A DNA stretch of 10,259 bases from Gallionellaceae bacterium UBA6222. Its GTDB lineage: Bacteria > Pseudomonadota > Gammaproteobacteria > Burkholderiales > Gallionellaceae. The stretch is from positions 336-10,594 of the forward strand of contig DISA01000090.1 in the NCBI GenBank assembly GCA_002421915.1. The letters are read 5' to 3'. How positions within the stretch are numbered: position 1 is the stretch's first letter; each line of letters opens with the position of its first letter. Under the pieces are notes generated by a model. That model did not search any database and was not told the DNA's origin. It saw nothing but the letters and a program-made list of their open reading frames with translations. This document shows, piece by piece, positions 6,371-10,259 of the stretch. The position numbers were made by a program, and so were the translations under genes.

Positions 6371-6403
6371 TGCCAAAATTGCGATAATTGTGCTTGCCAA
6401 AAT
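6371..6403. repeat. Direct repeat TGCCAAAAT upstream of the nrdJ promoter
   Basis: TGCCAAAAT occurs at 6371-6379 and again at 6395-6403, a 24-bp period; the second copy overlaps the presumed -35. TTTGG (6363-6367) can also pair with CCAAA (6373-6377) of the first copy. It could be a regulator half-site pair or chance in a short AT-rich gap. No known motif is recognised. Confidence 0.3.
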
Positions 6404-6422
6404 CCACCTCACCCCCTAGAGT
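6394..6422 (+). promoter_or_regulatory. Predicted sigma-70 promoter of nrdJ
   Basis: -35 TTGCCA (6394-6399, 5 of 6), a 17-nt spacer, and -10 TAGAGT (6417-6422, 4 of 6). The start would be near 6429, giving a leader of about 80 nt. It lies in the 163-bp gap between serB and nrdJ, and its -10 is inside the first NrdR-like box. Confidence 0.55.
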
Positions 6423-6428
6423 TAGTAA
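6413..6428. promoter_or_regulatory. nrdR box: Candidate NrdR box 1 (overlaps nrdJ -10)
   Basis: CCCCTAGAGTTAGTAA matches the NrdR pattern CwA-N4-TwG (CTA at 6416-6418, TAG at 6423-6425) but with weak outer symmetry. It gains weight from its partner exactly 32 bp downstream. NrdR is the ATP/dATP-sensing repressor of ribonucleotide reductase genes and binds tandem boxes about three helical turns apart. Confidence 0.5.
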
Positions 6429-6442
6429 AAATTGCAACAGAC

Positions 6443-6466
6443 AACCACTACCTGTAGTGGTTTTTC
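6443..6466 (+). terminator. Possible terminator-like hairpin (alternative reading of the palindrome)
   Basis: AACCACTAC / GTAGTGGTT can form a 9-bp stem with a 2-nt loop (in practice a larger loop), followed by TTTCC; with the last two stem bases the T-run is five. It could terminate serB transcripts. Against this, the tight loop, moderate GC and short T-run are poor for an intrinsic terminator, and the NrdR reading explains the symmetry better. Confidence 0.25.
6445..6460. promoter_or_regulatory. nrdR box: Candidate NrdR box 2 (palindrome in the nrdJ leader)
   Basis: CCACTACCTGTAGTGG, part of the longer palindrome AACCACTACCTGTAGTGGTT (6443-6462), has CTA-N4-TAG at the same positions as box 1, with a 32-bp offset. 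The centre CCTG departs from the AT-rich centre of the usual consensus. It lies about 17-32 nt after the predicted transcription start, so binding would block early elongation. Confidence 0.55.
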
Positions 6467-6497
6467 CTTACCACCCAAAACAAGCTGTACCGTTACC

Positions 6498-6504
6498 AAG
6501 GGAG
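6498..6504 (+). promoter_or_regulatory. Ribosome binding site fixing the GTG start of nrdJ
   Basis: AAGGGAG with 7-nt spacing to GTG at 6512. The nrdJ frame has a stop (TAG at 6455-6457) upstream and no ATG between it and 6512, so GTG is the natural start. Confidence 0.8.
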
Positions 6505-6511
6505 CCACACC

Positions 6512-9500
6512 GTGCCTGATACCAAAGACGTTTTGCCATCCGCCGCCGCCTCCAAGACACACCTGACCGGGCAAGAATTTCTGGACAAACTCACCCGCAA
6601 TCCATCGGGCCAGACTGCCTCGGGAGAAGTGATTGTGGCAGCACAGGAGATCAGCACCGAAGTCCTGCTGGAAAAATATGCCGAATTGGATGAGAAAACG
6701 GTACAGGATGTGCGCCGCCGCGTGGCACGCGGCCTGGCGCAGGCAGAAAAACCGGAACAGCGCGCCAAATGGGAAGAAGCCTTCTTCCTGGCACAGGAAA
6801 ACGGCTTCGTTCCCGCCGGGCGCATTAACTCTGCCGCCGGTCTGAAGATCCAGGCCACACTTATTAACTGTTTCGTGCAACCGGTGGGTGATGCCATCTC
6901 CGGTGTCAGCGAGGGCAAGCCCGGCATCTACGACGCTTTGCAGCAAGCCGCCGAGACCATGCGCCGCGGCGGCGGTGTCGGTTATGACTTTTCTTCCATC
7001 CGCCCCGAAGGTGCCCATGTCAAAGGCACCAACTCGCGCGCCAGCGGCCCCATTTCCTACATGCGCGTATTCGACCGTTCCTGCGAGACGGTGGAATCGG
7101 CGGGTGCCCGGCGCGGCGCACAGATGGGGGTGTTGCGCTGCGACCACCCCGACATCGAAAAATTCATTCGTGCCAAGGACCAGGGCGATCTGCGCAACTT
7201 CAACATCTCGGTCGGCGTGACCGATGCACTGATGCAGGCGGTGGAAAAAGACGATGAGTTCGAGCTGGTGCATCGCGCGGAACCGTCCGCTGCGCTGAAA
7301 GCAGCGGGTGCGACAAAACGTGCCGACGGCAAGTGGGTTTATCGCAAGGTGCGTGCAACCGACCTGTGGAAACAGATCATCGAAAGCACTTACGACCACG
7401 CCGAACCGGGTGTGCTGTTCATCGACCTAATGAACCGCGACAACAACCTGTCGTATTGCGAATTGATCGAGGCTACGAACCCGTGTGTCACTGCCGACAC
7501 CTGGGTGATGACCGACCAAGGCGCGCGCCGGGTAAGCGAGCTAATCGGCAAGCCGTTTACAGCAATGGTGGATGGCAAGCCCTACACCACCGAATCACAA
7601 GGCTTCTTTTTCACTGGCACAAAACCTGTCCTGCGCCTGAACACGACCGAGGGCCATTCGTTGCGCCTCACTGCCGACCATCAAGTGCTGCGTGTTGCAA
7701 AGCTGACGCGTTACGCGCGTGAAACGGAATGGATCAAGGCGGGCGAACTCAAAGCCAACGACCTGATCGTGTTGAATGACCACCGCGCTATGCCCGCATG
7801 GAGCGGCAAACACAGCGAAGCGGAAGGTTATTTGATCGGCCTGTTGATCGGCGATGGCACCCTCAAGAATGACAAAGCGGTATTGAGCGTTTGGGATGCC
7901 ACCGCATTGAAAGTTGCCAACGGCGCGGACAGTCTTCCCTCCGCCGGAATCGCCGCTGTCATGCGCGCCGCCGAACAAGCCGCTCGCAGCTTACCGCACC
8001 GCGCCGATTTCAACGGCTGGCAGAAACCCGTTGACGGACGCGGCGAACATCGTCTGGCGACAGGCGCACTGCGCACGCTGGCGCTGGAACTGGGCCTGAC
8101 ACCCGGCAACAAGCGCTTCACCCCGGCAATGGAATCCGCCTCGGCCGATTTTTATCGCGGCGCGTTGCGTGGCATGTTCGACGCCGACGGCTCGGTGCAA
8201 GGCTCGCAGGCAAAAGGCATCAGTATTCGATTGACCCAGATCGACCTTGGCAATCTGCAGGCTGCACAGCGCATGCTACAACGTCTCGGTGTCGTCTCCA
8301 CCATTTGCCAGAATCGTCGCCCCGGGGGCCTGAAGACTTTGCCTGACGGAAAGGGCGGTGCAAAAGAATATGAGTGCCAGGCGCTGCATGAACTCATTAT
8401 CAGCGGTGAAAATATCGTGCGTTATGCCGATCTGGTCGGCTTTGCGGATAGTGACAAGATGGACAAACTGAACGGCCTGCTGGCTGATTATCAGCGCAAG
8501 CCGAATGCGGAACGTTTCGTCGCCACCGTACTGTCGCTGGAAGAGGATGGCGTGGAAGACGTGTATGACGTCACGGTTGCCGATGTGCACGCTTTCGATG
8601 CCAATGGCTTGTATGTCCACAACTGTGCCGAACAACCGCTCCCCCCCTACGGCTGCTGCTGTCTCGGCTCCATCGACCTGACGCGCATGGTCAAGAACCC
8701 GTTCTCGAACCATGCCGGTTTCGACCACGAGCCATTCCGGCAGATCGTGCGCACCGCGGTTCGCATGCTGGACAACGTGCTGGACGTGACCGCATGGCCG
8801 TTGCCGGAACAGCAGCAGGAAGCTGCAAACAAGCGCCGTGTCGGTCTGGGCTTCACCGGCCTCGGCGATGCGCTGGTGATGCTGGGTCTGCGTTACGACA
8901 GCGACGAGGCACGCGACTTTGCCGCCGACATCACCCGCGTCATGCGCGACGAGGCGTACCTCGCCTCGGTGGAACTGGCACAGGAACGCGGCGCATTCCC
9001 GCTGCTGGATGCGGAAAAATATCTGGCCGCCCCGCGCTTCGCTTCGCGCCTGCCGGACGAGATCAAGGACAAGATCCGGGCGCATGGCATCCGCAACAGC
9101 CACCTGCTTTCCATCGCGCCCACCGGCACCATCTCGCTCGCCTTTGCCGACAATGCCTCGAACGGCATCGAACCGGCTTTCTCGTGGTTCTACACGCGCA
9201 AGAAACGCATGCCGGACGGCACCAGCAAGGACTACTCGGTGGAAGATCACGCCTGGCGCGTGTTCAAACAGCAAGGCGGCGACGTGGACAATCTGCCGCC
9301 CACCTTTGCCTCCGCGCTGGACATCTCCGCCATCGACCACATGAAAATGGTCGCTGCCGTCGCACCCTACATCGATACTTCGATCAGCAAGACCGTCAAT
9401 GTGCCTGGCGATTATCCGTACGAGGATTTCAAAGACCTCTACACCGAGGCCTGGAAAGCAGGATTGAAAGGTCTGGCAACCTACCGCCCGAACAGCGTGC

Positions 9501-10259
9501 TCGGCTCGGTATTGTCGGTCACACCGGAAAAGAAAGAAGACCAACCGCAGGACTTCGTGTTCGACCAGGACCGGCGCATCCTGCTGGAAGCCGCCCCAAA
9601 ACCGGCACTCGCCTCCCTGCGCTGGCCGGGTCGTCCAGCCCTCACTACCGGCAGTGAAGGCTGGACATCGCCTGTGGTGAAGCACGCGCTCGGCAGTTTT
9701 GTCGCGTTCGTTTCGCACACCAGCAACGGTTGCAACCACCCGTTCGAAGTATGGGTGAACGGTTCGGAGCAGCCGCGCGGGCTTGGCGCACTGGCAAAAT
9801 CGCTGTCGATGGATATGCGCACCCAGGACCCGGTATGGATCCGCATGAAGCTGGAAATGCTGATGAAGACCGCCGGCGACGATGCTTTCGACATGCCAAT
9901 GCCGCCCGATGGCGAGATAAAACGCATGCCAAGCCTGGTGGCCGCCTTTGCGCACTTGCTGAAATACCGTATCGAAGCCCTGGGCGCGCTCGAAGTCTGC
10001 GACGGCGCGACCACGCCGATGATGGATGCGCTGTTCGCCAAGAAAGAACCCAAGACCGGGGTCGATGGCACCATGAGCTGGACGGTGGACATCGCCAACG
10101 CGGGTAGCGGTGACGACTTCGTGCTTGGCTTGAAAGAACTGATCCTGCCCGATGGCCAGCGCCGCCCCTATTCGATGTGGCTGTCCGGCGTGTATCCGCG
10201 CGCGCTCGATGGCTTATGCAAAGTGTTGAGTCTGGACATGCGCGTGATCGACCCGGCCT
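6512..10259 (+). CDS. nrdJ: Adenosylcobalamin-dependent (class II) ribonucleotide reductase NrdJ with intein; runs off right edge
   Basis: Reduces ribonucleotides to deoxyribonucleotides by an adenosylcobalamin-generated thiyl radical, independent of oxygen. The frame is open for 1249 codons to the window edge. Without the 380-residue intein (codons 325-704) 869 host codons are present; relatives of about 950 residues suggest roughly 100 are missing. Motifs: INSAAG and NCFVQP (Cys120, presumed redox-pair cysteine), [16 protein letters not shown], then after splicing [23 protein letters not shown] with Cys705 as presumed thiyl-radical cysteine (spliced position 325), a Glu two residues on, and the middle cysteine of CCC as second redox cysteine. 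PTGTIS (870 on) and GIEPAFSW form the phosphate-binding region. The C-terminal part has [16 protein letters not shown] (about 1069-1084), a TSCPD-like zinc-type domain. GTG start with AAGGGAG. Probably NrdR-controlled. Frame stays intact across a 7-C run at 8641-8647. Confidence 0.96.
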   Translation, partial: MPDTKDVLPSAAASKTHLTGQEFLDKLTRNPSGQTASGEVIVAAQEISTEVLLEKYAELDEKTVQDVRRRVARGLAQAEKPEQRAKWEEAFFLAQENGFVPAGRINSAAGLKIQATLINCFVQPVGDAISGVSEGKPGIYDALQQAAETMRRGGGVGYDFSSIRPEGAHVKGTNSRASGPISYMRVFDRSCETVESAGARRGAQMGVLRCDHPDIEKFIRAKDQGDLRNFNISVGVTDALMQAVEKDDEFELVHRAEPSAALKAAGATKRADGKWVYRKVRATDLWKQIIESTYDHAEPGVLFIDLMNRDNNLSYCELIEATNPCVTADTWVMTDQGARRVSELIGKPFTAMVDGKPYTTESQGFFFTGTKPVLRLNTTEGHSLRLTADHQVLRVAKLTRYARETEWIKAGELKANDLIVLNDHRAMPAWSGKHSEAEGYLIGLLIGDGTLKNDKAVLSVWDATALKVANGADSLPSAGIAAVMRAAEQAARSLPHRADFNGWQKPVDGRGEHRLATGALRTLALELGLTPGNKRFTPAMESASADFYRGALRGMFDADGSVQGSQAKGISIRLTQIDLGNLQAAQRMLQRLGVVSTICQNRRPGGLKTLPDGKGGAKEYECQALHELIISGENIVRYADLVGFADSDKMDKLNGLLADYQRKPNAERFVATVLSLEEDGVEDVYDVTVADVHAFDANGLYVHNCAEQPLPPYGCCCLGSIDLTRMVKNPFSNHAGFDHEPFRQIVRTAVRMLDNVLDVTAWPLPEQQQEAANKRRVGLGFTGLGDALVMLGLRYDSDEARDFAADITRVMRDEAYLASVELAQERGAFPLLDAEKYLAAPRFASRLPDEIKDKIRAHGIRNSHLLSIAPTGTISLAFADNASNGIEPAFSWFYTRKKRMPDGTSKDYSVEDHAWRVFKQQGGDVDNLPPTFASALDISAIDHMKMVAAVAPYIDTSISKTVNVPGDYPYEDFKDLYTEAWKAGLKGLATYRPNSVLGSVLSVTPEKKEDQPQDFVFDQDRRILLEAAPKPALASLRWPGRPALTTGSEGWTSPVVKHALGSFVAFVSHTSNGCNHPFEVWVNGSEQPRGLGALAKSLSMDMRTQDPVWIRMKLEMLMKTAGDDAFDMPMPPDGEIKRMPSLVAAFAHLLKYRIEALGALEVCDGATTPMMDALFAKKEPKTGVDGTMSWTVDIANAGSGDDFVLGLKELILPDGQRRPYSMWLSGVYPRALDGLCKVLSLDMRVIDPA
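7484..8623 (+). mobile_element. Intein with LAGLIDADG homing endonuclease in NrdJ
   Basis: In-frame protein-splicing element of 380 residues between host ATNP and CAEQ. Splicing block A: Cys1 in [20 protein letters not shown]. Block B: LTADH (Thr63, His66, the TxxH motif). Block [13 protein letters not shown] (His369). Block G: GLYVHN (His379, Asn380) followed by Cys+1. All catalytic residues of a class 1 intein are present, so splicing is expected. The central part holds two endonuclease dodecapeptides, LIGLLIGDG (117-125, Asp124) and LRGMFDADG (228-236, Asp235), about 110 residues apart as in DOD endonucleases, so homing activity may persist. Length fits a full-size rather than mini-intein. 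Base composition is not obviously different from the host gene by eye. Inteins in ribonucleotide reductases are well known; this allele is not identified further. Confidence 0.95.

Noticed and set aside
6349..6511. Cobalamin riboswitch upstream of the B12-dependent nrdJ
   Set aside because: The leader is only about 80 nt after the predicted start, and no B12-box-like sequence is visible; the gap is too short for a full riboswitch.
7484..8623. Separate free-standing homing endonuclease gene or group I/II intron in nrdJ
   Set aside because: The frame is continuous into and out of the segment, with protein-splicing residues at both junctions. An intron would not preserve Cys1, HN and Cys+1 in frame.
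8641..8647. Frameshift at a run of seven C
   Set aside because: The reading QPLPPYGCC continues correctly through the run, so length is right as given.
8276..9955. Long antisense open frame (559 codons) opposite nrdJ
   Set aside because: It lies wholly opposite conserved NrdJ and intein sequence, crosses the intein boundary, and has low-complexity His/Arg/Gly-rich content with no family resemblance; GC-rich codon structure explains the lack of stops.

Overview
The window looks like chromosome of a betaproteobacterium, probably of the Gallionellaceae/Nitrosomonadales type. That placement rests on the moderately high GC by eye, the cysB/cysI/cysH/cysD arrangement, the CysB and SerB sequences, and the families of dispersed repeats; it was not tested by a search. 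All seven genes are recognisable. Two run off the window edges: cysD on the left and nrdJ on the right.

Left half (1-4273, minus strand) is a sulfate-assimilation block. In transcription order it holds a TSUP/TauE-SafE membrane permease, sulfite reductase hemoprotein (cysI, with an unusual C-terminal extension), an iron-sulfur type APS/PAPS reductase (cysH, ATGA overlap with cysI) and ATP sulfurylase subunit 2 (cysD, N-terminal half only). Together they convert sulfate to APS, then sulfite, then sulfide. Divergent from this block is cysB (4387-5313, plus), the LysR-type sulfur regulator, with all five known ligand-contact residues conserved. The 113-bp AT-rich divergent region carries a LysR-like dyad.

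Right half (plus strand) continues with serB (5488-6348), phosphoserine phosphatase, which makes the serine that CysE/CysK later combine with sulfide. It is followed by nrdJ (6512 to beyond 10259), adenosylcobalamin-dependent class II ribonucleotide reductase. nrdJ has a good promoter overlapped by one of two NrdR-like boxes 32 bp apart, and a clear SD before a GTG start.

The most notable feature is a 380-residue intein (7484-8623) in nrdJ. It has intact splicing motifs and two LAGLIDADG homing-endonuclease motifs, and sits immediately before the predicted thiyl-radical cysteine, which therefore doubles as the +1 splicing nucleophile.

A second theme is small repeats. Two appear to sit in frame inside genes (a REP-like palindrome in cysI, a short repeat remnant in serB) and two larger inverted repeats occupy intergenic gaps (3385-3481 and 5353-5404). 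No RNA gene, CRISPR array, IS element or origin was seen. No gene-free stretch exceeds 300 bp; the gaps are 135, 113, 174 and 163 bp and are described in the entries.
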